DNA of 64,000 bases, from NCBI RefSeq assembly GCF_000092925.1, contig NC_014217.1, positions 4,588,001-4,652,000 on the forward strand, read 5' to 3'. The DNA is from Ancylobacter novellus DSM 506. GTDB lineage: Bacteria; Pseudomonadota; Alphaproteobacteria; Rhizobiales; Xanthobacteraceae. Under the pieces are notes generated by a model. It did not search any database. It saw only the letters and a program-made list of their open reading frames with translations, and was not told the origin of the DNA. The position numbers and the translations under genes were made by a program. This document shows, one piece after another, positions 7,845 to 16,356 of the stretch. Within the stretch, counting starts at the first letter, position 1. Every line of letters begins with the position of its first letter.

Positions 7845-8933
7845 GTGGCGCTCAAATTGGTTCGCCGTGCGGGCACCCCGAACTGGTACGTTCGCGGCAC
7901 TCTCCTGGGCACCACGATTATCCGCTCGACCAAAGAGACGGAGCTGCAGCACGCAAAGAAGCGGCTTCGGGAAATCGAGGCCGACATCCGCAGCCTCCGG
8001 GACCGAACCTTCAAGGAGATCGCTGACGCATACCTCGCAGACGGCGCCTCGGCCCGCTTCATCGAACCAATCGTGAGTAAGCTCGGCCGCGTTCGGGCGC
8101 GAACGCTCCGCCAAGACGTTGTCGACGAGGCCGCTAAGAAGATCTATCCCAAGGTCACAAGCGAAACGTTGAACCGGCAGTTCTACACGCCCTTCATCGC
8201 AATTTGGAATTTCGCGGCGCGTAAGGAGTGGGTGCATTCCCGAACCTGGGCTCGTCCACGGAAGCCCAGGCAAGGCACGCTAGTTCGGCGGGTTGTCAGC
8301 CGCGCTGGCACCGTGCCCACGTCCTACGACCGCGCTGTAGAGTTCGTCGCGGCCATGTCGCCTGGACCGGCGATGCTCATGACGGCGCTGTTCTACACCG
8401 GCATGCGGCCGATCGAGATGCTCGGGTTAGATGCCGCGAGCGTCAACGTCGAGGAGCGATGGATAACCCTACTCAGTACCAAGACGGGAGAGCCGCGGGG
8501 CGTGCCGATGCATGAGTTCCTCGTACCCCTGTTCCAGGCGCTCGCCGGTCGAGCCGGTGCCGTATTCCGTAGTCCCAAAGGGCAGCCGTACACGCCGAAG
8601 GATGAGGGCGGGGGTCAGCTGAAATCGTCCGTTGGTGGCGCCCGTCGCCGCTCCGGCATCAATGGCATCAGCCCCTACACGGGCCGACATACCGTCTCGA
8701 CCCAGCTAGTGGTGAACGGCGTGCACCCGCACATCAAGGATCAGATCCTCGGCCACGCGGTGGATGACATGAGCCGGCACTACACCCATGTGCCGCAGCA
8801 GCCGCTCATCGACGCGATCAACACCCTGCCGGTGCCGCAGGCGTGGCGAGACCTGCCGTGGTGGGAAGACCCGCTGAAGTGGCAGCGCAGAATGGTGGAG
8901 GGTACGGGCAGGCGGACGGACTTAGGGTATTAG
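7845..8933 (+). CDS. Tyrosine recombinase/integrase (left copy)
   Basis: A 362-residue phage-type integrase. The N-terminal part is an AP2-like arm-binding region (RAGTPNWYVRGTLLGTT) followed by a core-binding domain. The catalytic domain has the first Arg in FYTGMRPIEMLGL, a Lys in STKTGEPRGVPM, the second Arg in SPYTGRHTVST (the usual HxxR box with Tyr for His), LGHAVDDMSRHYTHV with the conserved His and the nucleophilic Tyr. GTG at 7845 is chosen because AAGGAGG lies 5 nt upstream. It is the second tyrosine recombinase in the element, at the end opposite the tRNA. Confidence 0.85.
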   Translation: MALKLVRRAGTPNWYVRGTLLGTTIIRSTKETELQHAKKRLREIEADIRSLRDRTFKEIADAYLADGASARFIEPIVSKLGRVRARTLRQDVVDEAAKKIYPKVTSETLNRQFYTPFIAIWNFAARKEWVHSRTWARPRKPRQGTLVRRVVSRAGTVPTSYDRAVEFVAAMSPGPAMLMTALFYTGMRPIEMLGLDAASVNVEERWITLLSTKTGEPRGVPMHEFLVPLFQALAGRAGAVFRSPKGQPYTPKDEGGGQLKSSVGGARRRSGINGISPYTGRHTVSTQLVVNGVHPHIKDQILGHAVDDMSRHYTHVPQQPLIDAINTLPVPQAWRDLPWWEDPLKWQRRMVEGTGRRTDLGY

Positions 8934-8985
8934 GCGCCCTGCTAGTCGCTTGACCATCCCGCTCCATCGCTCTTATCCCCACGGA

Positions 8986-9120
8986 ATGGCACTAGGCATC
9001 GCTATCGGCATCGGGTTTGGAGCCGTGCTCGGCGTCGCGTTCGATAACTCGGCCGCGTGCATTGGCGCGGGCGCGGCGATCGGCGCTGCTGTGGGGTACG
9101 CGGCGCAAAAGCGGCGGTGA
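8986..9120 (+). CDS. Small glycine-zipper membrane protein (44 aa)
   Basis: A 44-residue peptide MALGIAIGIGFGAVLGVAFD followed by GAGAAIGAAVGYAAQKRR. The GxxxG/AxxxG spacing and positively charged tail are typical of small glycine-zipper inner-membrane proteins common in phage and bacterial genomes. It begins 52 nt after the recombinase stop and may be cotranscribed. Purine-rich ACGGA precedes the ATG. Function unknown. Confidence 0.5.
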   Translation: MALGIAIGIGFGAVLGVAFDNSAACIGAGAAIGAAVGYAAQKRR

Positions 9121-9425
9121 GGGGAAATAACGGCTTGCAAAGCCATAGAGCAGATCGGCCACCCCTTACCGTTACTACTTCTTCATTCTACGGCAACCTT
9201 ACGGCATGCTCGGCATCTGTAGTTTCCGGCCGCTTGCCGCAAGGCGGGCCGCGGACAGTCATGTCTGTGGAGATGGAGCGTATCGTGGGGAGACGGTGCG
9301 CTCCATCTTGCCGTAGCGCCAGGGGCTGGCGTGGCGGCTCCTGGCGCTCTAGCGCCAATGAGCGAGTTCTTGTCGACTACCATAGTGCTGTCCGGGTATT
9401 CTCAGCGAATCGCTGGGAGCGCCCG
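9121..9425. other. 305-bp structured non-coding region upstream of tcmP
   Basis: No gene is supported. Three consecutive dyads occur. The first is CGGCC 9227-9231 with GGCCG 9247-9251, enclosing CTTG/CAAG. The second is GATGGAGCG 9272-9280 with CGCTCCATC 9299-9307, a perfect 9-bp stem. The third is AGCGCCAGG 9315-9323 with CCTGGCGCT 9340-9348, another perfect 9-bp stem. Together they could form a structured 5' leader of the TcmP mRNA or a small RNA. Confidence 0.45.
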
Positions 9426-10343
9426 ATGACTGAAGTAGATGACAGTCACGAATTTGGGTCCGAGGACGTCACAGAGACGAAGCTACGCCTCCTCGAGGAG
9501 TACATCCAGGCTTTTGCAACTGCGCTACGCGGAAAGTTTCCTCGCATCTGGTATATCGACGCCTTCGCAGGGACTGGCTCCCGAACGATAAGGATCGGTG
9601 CGACAGATGCCAATATGTTTGGTGAGGCGAAGGAGGAAACCGTCGACCGGAAGCGCGGATCGGCACGCATAGCTCTTGATGTTCAGCCCCATTTTGATCG
9701 ACTCATCTTTATGGAGCAAAGAAAGAAGCATTACGATGCGCTCATGGAACTAAGGCAGCAGCATCCTCAACGGGATATATTTGTTCTACAGGGAGACGCC
9801 AACGATATTATTCAAAGCCAGCTACACCTCGCAGACTGGCGTGGCACCAGGGCAGTCATATTTCTGGATCCCTACGGGATGAATGTCGATTGGAAGACGC
9901 TTGAATGCATAGCGGCCACGGGTGCTATCGACGTATGGTATCTCTTCTCCCTTTCAGGGCTATTTCGACAAGCCGCTCGCAACATTTCCGGAATCGATCA
10001 GCACAAGAGGGCTGCAATTACCCGGATGCTGGGCACGAGTGAATGGGAGTCAGAGCTATATCAGCGGGAGGAGGTGTTCACCGATCTCTTTGGAACAGAG
10101 AGCAAGCACGAACGCCAGAGGATCGCGGATGTTGCCGGTTTGGAGCGATATGTTACCCGGCGGCTGAGAACCATATTTCCAATGGTTCTAGAGCCCTTCG
10201 CCCTTCCACCAGTTCGACGACCTCAGATATTTTCGTTGTATTTTGCTCTATCTAACAAAGACCCGAAGGCTATCGGCCTTGCAAAGAAAATAGCCGGTCA
10301 TATCCTCAATTCTGGCAAGCCATCCCATTCTCGATCGCGATAG
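9426..10343 (+). CDS. tcmP: Three-Cys-motif partner protein TcmP
   Basis: A 305-residue protein recognised as the three-Cys-motif partner family, which is found beside DUF5131 (phage Gp37/Gp68) proteins. It has methyltransferase-like motifs: IDAFAGTGSRT (residues 44-54), resembling a nucleotide-binding FxGxG loop, and FLDPYGM (146-152), resembling a DPPY-type motif. The N-terminal segment (TETKLRLLEEYIQAFATALR) is family-typical. The ATG at 9426 opens MTEVDDSHEFGSEDV. The gene is convergent with the DUF5131 gene and their 3' ends overlap by 46 bp. Biochemical function is unknown; a modification role on nucleic acid is inference. Confidence 0.85.
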   Translation: MTEVDDSHEFGSEDVTETKLRLLEEYIQAFATALRGKFPRIWYIDAFAGTGSRTIRIGATDANMFGEAKEETVDRKRGSARIALDVQPHFDRLIFMEQRKKHYDALMELRQQHPQRDIFVLQGDANDIIQSQLHLADWRGTRAVIFLDPYGMNVDWKTLECIAATGAIDVWYLFSLSGLFRQAARNISGIDQHKRAAITRMLGTSEWESELYQREEVFTDLFGTESKHERQRIADVAGLERYVTRRLRTIFPMVLEPFALPPVRRPQIFSLYFALSNKDPKAIGLAKKIAGHILNSGKPSHSRSR

Positions 10344-11050
10344 ACCCGGCCCGTCGCTTTCTTGTTCCTTCCACCCCATTGCTTGAAGAAGAACGCCGCA
10401 TCAGCGTCGGTGCATTGGTCGAAAATCTCGTCGACCCATTTGGGGTCCATGGGGCGAGCGTTGGGGCCTGACTCGCCACCGACAATCGCCCAATGAATGT
10501 CACGTAAGCTTCCGCCCGCCACCGAACCGATTAGCGGCTCGTACGACACGAACCGAACAGCAGCGGGAACCTCACGCAGTTCATCTAAGCGATGAAGAAC
10601 GCGGTCATCCTCTACGCTTGTCCCAAGCCAGACGTTGGGCAGGACATCGAACCCGTCGGTGCGGAGAATCTCCGCCATCCGGTCGGGTCGCTTGGTCAGG
10701 ATCTGGTAAGTGTGCCGCGGTGTATCGGCCATCACCGACCACACCTCCTTGACGAAGGCGGCAGGTACATCGGGATGAAAAAGGTCGGACATGGAGTTCA
10801 CGAAGACCCGCCGCGGCTTGCTCCAATTAAGGGGAGCCTTTAGCGCGCCGTAGTCCAGATTGAGCTTACCGGTCCATTTTGCGCGGCCGCCGCTCTTTCG
10901 GGTCAGGCCTTTATATTTTTCGACCCCCATAGCCTCCAACCGGGCCGCCATGCGCATCGCGTAACAGTTGGTGCAACCGGCAGACATGATGCTGCAGCCG
11001 GCCACCGGGTTCCACGTGACGTCCGTCCACTCGATTGAAGTTTCAGCCAT
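10298..11050 (-). CDS. DUF5131 (phage Gp37/Gp68) family protein with three-Cys motif
   Basis: A 250-residue protein starting MAETSIEWTDVTWNPVAGC, the hallmark of the Gp37/Gp68 family. Cys19, Cys26 and Cys29 (C-x6-C-x2-C) form the three-Cys motif and could ligate an iron-sulphur cluster, as in radical-SAM-like proteins. Later conserved segments are NSMSDLFHPDVP, QILTKRPDRM, WLGTSVED, VGGESGPNARP and FFFKQWGG. The ATG at 11050 follows GGAGG by 5 nt. Its standard partner TcmP is encoded on the opposite strand with overlapping 3' ends, not as a same-strand operon. Function unknown. A small dyad (CAGCA-aca-TGCTG, 11067-11079) lies in its upstream region. Confidence 0.85.
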   Translation of the reverse strand: MAETSIEWTDVTWNPVAGCSIMSAGCTNCYAMRMAARLEAMGVEKYKGLTRKSGGRAKWTGKLNLDYGALKAPLNWSKPRRVFVNSMSDLFHPDVPAAFVKEVWSVMADTPRHTYQILTKRPDRMAEILRTDGFDVLPNVWLGTSVEDDRVLHRLDELREVPAAVRFVSYEPLIGSVAGGSLRDIHWAIVGGESGPNARPMDPKWVDEIFDQCTDADAAFFFKQWGGRNKKATGRVYRDREWDGLPELRI

Positions 11051-11173
11051 GGCGGCCTCCATTACCCAGCAACATGCTGAGTCAATGTGGTTAAGAAGTG
11101 AGCCTATTTGGAAAAGAACAAAAAGGGAACTATAACCGCCGAGCCCCACGCCATCGAGCCCGGCGGCCGGCCG

Positions 11174-12280
11174 TCAAAACCAACGACCGATGGCAACATA
11201 CCCGCAGGCGGCCACGGCGGTGTTCTGCGAGGCGGCGAGGTAGAATGAGAAACCGCTCGCCGTGGTAGCCGGCGTATTGTTGACTGTGGTAGCCGCACCC
11301 ACTGCATCGCCGCCGCTACCCGTGCCACCCGTCGAAAAGGTGACGACGGCGGGAGCTGCGGCAAATGCCGCCGGGAACGTCGGCGTGATTGCAGCCGAAC
11401 GAAACCCGCCGATAACAGCAGAGCTGGCAATGTTGACCTGGCGCGTCGTGAACGTAGCCCAGCAAATCATGGTGCCGTCGGCGAACTTGATGAAGTCGCC
11501 CAAGCCATTCGAACCCTTCTCAAACAGCGCCCCGGTCGGCGTGCCGCCGCTCTGACTCACCGTGCCGGCTATGGCCTGCATGACGGCGTCGGCGCCGCCT
11601 GTGCCGGTGAATCTGGCGAACGAGCCCGCGGCTGCGGTCAGCGTGCCCATGGCCCGGAATGCCGTTGCACCAAGCGTGGTCCGCGCCTCGGCGGCGGTCG
11701 TATCATCCATTAGCGTCTGGATGAACGACGTGGGCGCGACATAGGCCAGCCACGACGTGCCGTTCCAGACGTAAAGATCGCCCGTCGCCACGCTGACCAC
11801 CGACATGCCATGGTCAGCCGCCGTGAACAGCCACGCCGACCCGGTCCACTGCGCTAGGTTGTTGGCGTGGCCGGCCCACGCACCAGTCGGGGAGGTTCCC
11901 ACGACGTACATGTCATTGGTGACGGGCGAGCCGGGCGGCGTGTTGGCGCCGAGGCTCTGCACTTCGTAGTTCGGACGGGCCGCCTCCAGAATGCCGGCAC
12001 GCGCCACAAGGGCGCGCACCTGCTCGGCAAGGTAGCCGGAGGTGAAGCGGGAGGGGGCGTCGAAGCGCACCAGATATGCAGCGCCGCTCTGCGTGGTGCC
12101 GGACCAAGCCGTCGCAAGCTCGAAGTGCGTCGTATCCGTCACCGAGGCGATCGTTACCCGCTGACCGGCGAGCTCGAGCGTGTCGCCGGCGAGCAGGTCG
12201 CTCCACAGCACCGAGGAGCCGGTAACAGTCGTGGCGCCATTGGCCACCGACACGGTGCCGGTGTTGTAGTAGTTTGGCAT
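11174..12280 (-). CDS. Phage tail-fibre-like protein
   Basis: A 368-residue protein. The N-terminal part (NTGTVSVANGATTVTGSSV) is a beta-rich baseplate/fibre attachment module seen in tail fibres. The middle (SLGANTPPGSPVTND, LYVWNGTSWLAYV) is a DUF2793-like repeat region. The C-terminal domain (GLGDFIKFADGTMICWATF to GYVAIGRWF) matches the gp53-like receptor-binding tip type. It is the most downstream structural gene, 367 bp after the tape-measure stop, with a small plus-strand gene between. AAGGA precedes the ATG. Confidence 0.75.
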   Translation of the reverse strand: MPNYYNTGTVSVANGATTVTGSSVLWSDLLAGDTLELAGQRVTIASVTDTTHFELATAWSGTTQSGAAYLVRFDAPSRFTSGYLAEQVRALVARAGILEAARPNYEVQSLGANTPPGSPVTNDMYVVGTSPTGAWAGHANNLAQWTGSAWLFTAADHGMSVVSVATGDLYVWNGTSWLAYVAPTSFIQTLMDDTTAAEARTTLGATAFRAMGTLTAAAGSFARFTGTGGADAVMQAIAGTVSQSGGTPTGALFEKGSNGLGDFIKFADGTMICWATFTTRQVNIASSAVIGGFRSAAITPTFPAAFAAAPAVVTFSTGGTGSGGDAVGAATTVNNTPATTASGFSFYLAASQNTAVAACGYVAIGRWF

Positions 12281-12405
12281 GGGGAATCCTTGGCGCCGCT
12301 GGGGGCGCGGTTCGAAATATGGATGAGGGGGAAGGAGAGCGGCTCTTGCGCGCCGCTTGGGGGCACCTACATGCGGCGCCGGTCGTGCATTTTCGGGAGG
12401 CTCAA

Positions 12406-12651
12406 ATGCCCTTTCGGAACTTGGAACTGGAGCCAGCGACGATAGCCAAATTGGATCGATGCCTGGCGAGGGCGCAGGACGTGGCGGTCAGCTATGGAAT
12501 CGAGGCCAATGGTGCCGGGCTTCGCACCGTGCTGGCCCTCGCGCTCATCGAGGCAGCCAACGCTGGCGAAGAGGACGAAGACCAGTTGGTGGAATTCGCG
12601 CTCCGGGCGTTGCCCGCTTATCGGCGTTTAGGACAGGCGTCGCCGCCCTAG
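12406..12651 (+). CDS. Hypothetical protein (81 aa)
   Basis: A helical, acidic protein beginning MPFRNLELEPATIAKLDRCL, with ribosome binding site CGGGAGG 5 nt before the ATG. No family recognised. It lies on the opposite strand to the surrounding tail genes, starting 125 bp from the divergent tail-fibre gene and overlapping the tape-measure stop by 4 bp. This is the position of a small independently expressed phage cargo (moron-like) gene. That role is inference. Confidence 0.55.
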   Translation: MPFRNLELEPATIAKLDRCLARAQDVAVSYGIEANGAGLRTVLALALIEAANAGEEDEDQLVEFALRALPAYRRLGQASPP

Positions 12652-14513
12652 ACGCGCACGTTCCGCCGCTGTGCATCCTGAACCACGCGAACGGTACGGC
12701 TCGCGAACGAGCGCCGGTCTTCCGCCAGGACCCGCTGAAGCTGCGCCACAGCCTCGGCGGAGGCGCCCGCCTCGACGGTGATATGGGGCGCGTAAGTCAC
12801 CGCCATCGCACCACCCCTCCCGCCGCCCGCCATGGCGTGGTTCGGCACGATGCGGCCCGCCACGTCCGGCACGAACATCTCCGGGCCGCGCTCGCCGACG
12901 CGGTAGATCTGGCCCGCATTGACCGGCCCGCCGACGGCTTTGGAGCCGCCGAAGGAGCCCAGGAGCGAGCCGAGCAGCCCACCAGGACCGCTGCCGACGG
13001 GGTTGAACAGGCCGTCCAGCGCCATGCCGAGCAGCTTGTCGCCGACCTTGGCCAGCGCGTTCGACAGCGCCTCGGCCGCCGACACGCCGTTCTGCATGTC
13101 GCTGATGAACCCGCCCAGCACGTCCTTGCCGAGGTCGTTCAAGTCGGCCAGTTGGCCGACGAGATATTCCTGCTGCTCACGCAGCCGCTCGGCCTCAACC
13201 GTGGCTTCGGCATAGGCCGTCGCCAGCGCGTCTATGTTCTGCCGGACCTCCGGCGTGATCTCGATCTTGGCGCGCTCCGCGGCGTTGAGCAGGTCCGCTT
13301 CGGCGCGGGCCTTCTCCATCGCGAAGCCGTAGTCGTTCACCAGCGGATTGAGCGTGGCCTGAACCGACGTCTCGTACTGAAGCGCCTGCGTGCGCTCCTG
13401 GATCATCCGCGTCATGCGCTCGTAGGCGTCGAGCGTTTCCTTGCTGGTGCCACCAGAGGGCTGGAACGCCGGCTTTGGCTTTACGGTCACCTTTGTGGGC
13501 GCGCCGCCGGACATGCCGAAGGCACTGTCCCACTCGGCAGACTGAGCGTTGGTGAGCGATGTGCCCTGGCCAAGGCGGAGGCGCATGCGGGCGACGGAGT
13601 CAGCGTCCAGCGCCAAAGCATCACCAATTCGACCGTTGCCAATAAGGCCAGTGTAAACGCTGATTTCCTTTACGATGTCGCGAAGACTGGACAGTCCGTC
13701 AATTGCAAGGCCGAGGGCGCCGACGTCAGCAATTGTTGTATATAGCTCAGTCACCGCATTATTCAGGCGGTTCATCTCGGTCACAAGCGTGCTGCGTCGA
13801 TCGGAGCCGTACAGTTCATTCAGCCTGTCCGCGAGACGCGGCAAAAGATCATCAGCAGCGAGACCGCCTTTCTCGAGCAACTTGCTCAGTTGGGCCGTCG
13901 TCAGCCCGAGCGACTCGGCCGCGATACGGAATGCGCCGGGAAGGCGCTCACCCAACTGACCGCGGAGTTCTTCCGCCTGAACCGTGCCCTTCGAGACCAT
14001 CTGCTGCACGGCCTGCAGCGCGCCCTCGGTGTCGGCCGCACTCTTGCCGAGCGCCGACATGGCCCCAGCGACGGCGGTGAAGATGCTGCGGGTTTCCTCG
14101 CCGGCGAGATTGGTGCCCTGGGTTGCCGCCAGCAGCGACGAATATGCCTGACCGGCCGAGAGCAGTTCCAACCCAAGACGATCCGCCGTCTCGCCAATGA
14201 ACTTCATTTCCCTATCGGCTGCCGCGGAGCCGCCGGTGATGGCCTTAAGGCTGGCCCTAAGGCTGTCGACGCTCTGAACCGTTTTCAGGAAGTCCTGCGC
14301 GGCGAAGCCCACCCCAAGACTGGCAAGCAGGCCGCGGCCAGCACCGGAAACCGACGCTGCAAAGACGTCCATCGACCTCTTCGCGCCGGCGAAGCGCTTC
14401 TCGATGTTCGTCGCGCTGCGGTTTACGTCGCGGTCGAGCCGGTCGAGCGAGCGCTTTATCTGGCGCGTATCGGCCGACAGCGTGAGTACCAGCGCCTCAA
14501 GATCATTTGCCAT
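12648..14513 (-). CDS. Phage tail tape measure protein
   Basis: A 621-residue protein, short for the family. The N-terminal segment (VLTLSADTRQIKRSLDRLDR) is typical of lambda-type tape measure proteins. The tape-measure domain follows, with QAYSSLLAATQGTNLAGEET, MVSKGTVQAEELRGQLGERL and PGAFRIAAESLGLTTAQLSK. Then come long helices, a Gly-rich hydrophobic segment near residue 520 (GGLLGSLLGSFGGSKAVGGP) and a basic C-terminus. Tape measures set siphovirus tail length, so this would specify a short tail. Start ATG 14513 overlaps the preceding 68-aa gene by 11 nt, as is common for the tail-chaperone/tape-measure boundary. Confidence 0.88.
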   Translation of the reverse strand: MANDLEALVLTLSADTRQIKRSLDRLDRDVNRSATNIEKRFAGAKRSMDVFAASVSGAGRGLLASLGVGFAAQDFLKTVQSVDSLRASLKAITGGSAAADREMKFIGETADRLGLELLSAGQAYSSLLAATQGTNLAGEETRSIFTAVAGAMSALGKSAADTEGALQAVQQMVSKGTVQAEELRGQLGERLPGAFRIAAESLGLTTAQLSKLLEKGGLAADDLLPRLADRLNELYGSDRRSTLVTEMNRLNNAVTELYTTIADVGALGLAIDGLSSLRDIVKEISVYTGLIGNGRIGDALALDADSVARMRLRLGQGTSLTNAQSAEWDSAFGMSGGAPTKVTVKPKPAFQPSGGTSKETLDAYERMTRMIQERTQALQYETSVQATLNPLVNDYGFAMEKARAEADLLNAAERAKIEITPEVRQNIDALATAYAEATVEAERLREQQEYLVGQLADLNDLGKDVLGGFISDMQNGVSAAEALSNALAKVGDKLLGMALDGLFNPVGSGPGGLLGSLLGSFGGSKAVGGPVNAGQIYRVGERGPEMFVPDVAGRIVPNHAMAGGGRGGAMAVTYAPHITVEAGASAEAVAQLQRVLAEDRRSFASRTVRVVQDAQRRNVRV

Positions 14514-14709
14514 CCGCCACCTCCGCGGCCTCGGCAACAACCAGCATGGCGACGGGGCAGGCTATCCTGGCGCCAAGCGCGCCAGCCAGCGCTGCGGTGC
14601 CGGCCGCAATCAAGGCGCGGCCAACTTCGACGGCATCGTCACCGGCGAGAAGCCGCTCGCGCACGAGCGCAGGCAACGTCGCGTGGAGCGACGTGAGATT
14701 GTCGGGCAT
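14503..14709 (-). CDS. Small phage protein upstream of tape measure (possible tail assembly chaperone)
   Basis: A 68-residue protein (MPDNLTSLHATLPALVRERL) rich in Ala and Val. GGAGG lies just before the ATG at 14709. Its 3' end overlaps the tape-measure start. Small proteins in this position are often tail assembly chaperones, but no motif proves it, and no slippery sequence with a second overlapping frame was identified. Confidence 0.55.
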   Translation of the reverse strand: MPDNLTSLHATLPALVRERLLAGDDAVEVGRALIAAGTAALAGALGARIACPVAMLVVAEAAEVADGK

Positions 14710-14782
14710 GAGCCCTCCAGTAAAAATGGGGGAACGCCGGCCGTGCAGGAGCGTTGATGCGCACACATCTGGGAGGAAGCCC

Positions 14783-15049
14783 ATGGCCGACATCAGGAAA
14801 ATGAACCAAGGCGCGCCGTCGAGCGCGGATGCCCTGGTGGCTAACGAGACCATCGCGGACAGGGCGCGAGCAGCGGCCGATACGGCCAAGGAAACGCTGG
14901 GCCAGGCCGGCGAGCGCGCCGTCGAGACCTACACGGCCGGCAACGCTGCCGTGGCGAGCCGAGTCGACGTCATTCCCGCGATGGTAATGTCGGCGCTGGC
15001 CGGGGTGCTCGTCGGCTATTGTCTGGGGAGCGACCGGCGCAATTGGTAG
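14783..15049 (+). CDS. Small membrane-anchored protein (88 aa, YqjD/ElaB-like architecture)
   Basis: A polar helical N-terminal two-thirds (IADRARAAADTAKETLGQAG) followed by one C-terminal membrane helix with a glycine pattern (VMSALAGVLVGYCLG) and a basic end. This architecture resembles the ElaB/YqjD/DUF883 tail-anchored ribosome-associated proteins. GGGAGGAAG precedes the ATG. It is on the plus strand among minus-strand structural genes, so it is separately expressed. Function unknown. Confidence 0.55.
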   Translation: MADIRKMNQGAPSSADALVANETIADRARAAADTAKETLGQAGERAVETYTAGNAAVASRVDVIPAMVMSALAGVLVGYCLGSDRRNW

Positions 15050-15056
15050 CGCCCGG

Positions 15057-15617
15057 TCATAGAATCCCCCGCAGTCGCATCGCTGCCTCGGCCTTCCGGC
15101 GGAGACGTTCAGCGGCGCCGTTGGCGTTGCGCTGCTTCACCATCTCGGCGTTGGTGCTTTCGTAAGCGGGCCAGCCGACCAGACTCATCTCGAGGAGATC
15201 GACGTCGAGGATGGTGCGCACCGGAAAGCCAGCACCATCGGTGTCCCAATCTTCCTCGACAACGCGAAAGCCTATTGAGCACCCTTTGATGTCCCGACGC
15301 GAGACGGTGCCTATGGCGGTCTGCCCGTCCGGGGTGGACGGGTCCGCCTCGAGCTCGAAACGCAGCCCCTGGGCATCCTCGCGCAACTGCAATGTGCCTG
15401 CAGACACCCGCCCCAGAATGCGGCCAGGATCGTGGTGGAGGAGGGCCAGCACGTCCGGCGTCTCGCGTAGGCTACGGCTGAAGCAGCCGGGCCGCAGGAA
15501 CTCCCGGAAGGCGCCTGCGATGATGGCCGGGCTATTGAAGCGGGCGGCATGGCCGGTGATGAAGTTGCCGCTGGTCTCAGGCGCCGCTTCGGCGCGGCGC
15601 TCTAGATCATTTGCCAC
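15057..15617 (-). CDS. HK97-family phage prohead protease
   Basis: A 186-residue capsid maturation protease. Conserved parts are GHAARFNSPAIIAGAFREFL near the N-terminus, LALLHHDPGRILGRV with the catalytic His, GCSIGFRV with the catalytic Ser, and LLEMSLVGWPAYESTNAEM. It should cleave scaffold and capsid protein during head assembly. The GTG start at 15617 (VANDLERRAEAAPE) overlaps the 61-aa gene by 11 nt, suggesting coupling. The major capsid gene normally follows directly; here the next gene in that direction is the tape-measure group, so the capsid gene has been lost. Confidence 0.85.
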   Translation of the reverse strand: MANDLERRAEAAPETSGNFITGHAARFNSPAIIAGAFREFLRPGCFSRSLRETPDVLALLHHDPGRILGRVSAGTLQLREDAQGLRFELEADPSTPDGQTAIGTVSRRDIKGCSIGFRVVEEDWDTDGAGFPVRTILDVDLLEMSLVGWPAYESTNAEMVKQRNANGAAERLRRKAEAAMRLRGIL

Positions 15618-15792
15618 CGCGCACCTTCCGCTCCGCAGCCTCAAGGCGGGCGATGCGCTTCGCCATCTCGTCGCTCCGCAGCGACAGCGCGATGGCCATC
15701 GGGTCCTTGTCCGATCCGCTGAAAGCCTTGCCGCGCACGGTGATCTTGCGGACCTTCTTTGCCGGTTTAGCGTCGGCGCGCTCAGTTGCCAT
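15607..15792 (-). CDS. Hypothetical basic phage protein (61 aa)
   Basis: A Lys/Arg-rich protein (MATERADAKPAKKVRKITVR, ending ERKVRGGK). Its 5' end overlaps the upstream coiled-coil gene by 11 nt and its 3' end overlaps the prohead protease start, so it is part of a tightly packed phage operon. No family recognised. Confidence 0.55.
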   Translation of the reverse strand: MATERADAKPAKKVRKITVRGKAFSGSDKDPMAIALSLRSDEMAKRIARLEAAERKVRGGK

Positions 15793-16354
15793 AATAACCC
15801 GCCTCCCGCGCGCTCTTCAGGAACACGCCGATGTGGCCACCGTCGACGGGATTGCCGAGCCACCCAAGGCTCATCGGGTTGAGCGTCGACCAGGCGATGT
15901 CTTCCGCCTCCAGCTGGCCCCTCAGATCGTCATAGGCCTTCCGTTCCGCCGCGAGCGCCTCGAGCGCGCGGCACAGAGCCGCCACACGCCGGGCGTACTC
16001 CGGCCGGACCTCGTCGCACACGACGCGGCTAGCGCTGCTGCGGGCCTCGCGCAGGCGTTGATCGATGACGGTGAGAGCCGCCGTAGCGTCGCGGTCGGTC
16101 CGCTTGAGATCGGCGATCCGCTCATGCACGCCGCTCTGCTCGACCGTCGCCTCGCCGAGGAGCGCCGCAACGCCTGCACGAAGGGCTGGCATGGGAGTTT
16201 CGGTCAGTTCACGTTCGAGCTTGCGAAGCTCCCGCCGGGAAGCGGTCTGCAGATCCTGCATCTCGGCCCGCTTGGCCGCGAGCGCGGCGTAGGCCGGCAC
16301 GCTGGTGAGCGGCGGGACGCGGTAGGCGGAGTCGGTGGTGGTTGCTTTCGCCAT
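15782..16354 (-). CDS. Hypothetical coiled-coil phage protein (190 aa)
   Basis: Starts MAKATTTDSAYRVPPLTSV with GGGAAG before the ATG at 16354. Most of the protein is charged, helical and coiled-coil-like (residues about 25-145). The C-terminus, SLGWLGNPVDGGHIGVFLKS, is more globular. It lies 2 nt after the 177-aa gene and overlaps the 61-aa gene, all one leftward operon ahead of the prohead protease. Position suggests a head-morphogenesis or packaging accessory, but no family is recognised. Confidence 0.55.
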   Translation of the reverse strand: MAKATTTDSAYRVPPLTSVPAYAALAAKRAEMQDLQTASRRELRKLERELTETPMPALRAGVAALLGEATVEQSGVHERIADLKRTDRDATAALTVIDQRLREARSSASRVVCDEVRPEYARRVAALCRALEALAAERKAYDDLRGQLEAEDIAWSTLNPMSLGWLGNPVDGGHIGVFLKSAREAGYYGN

Positions 16355-16356
16355 GG

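Noticed and set aside
12357..13745. A 462-codon plus-strand open frame across the tape-measure gene
   Set aside because: It overlaps both the well-supported 81-aa gene in another frame and the tape-measure gene; no protein character.
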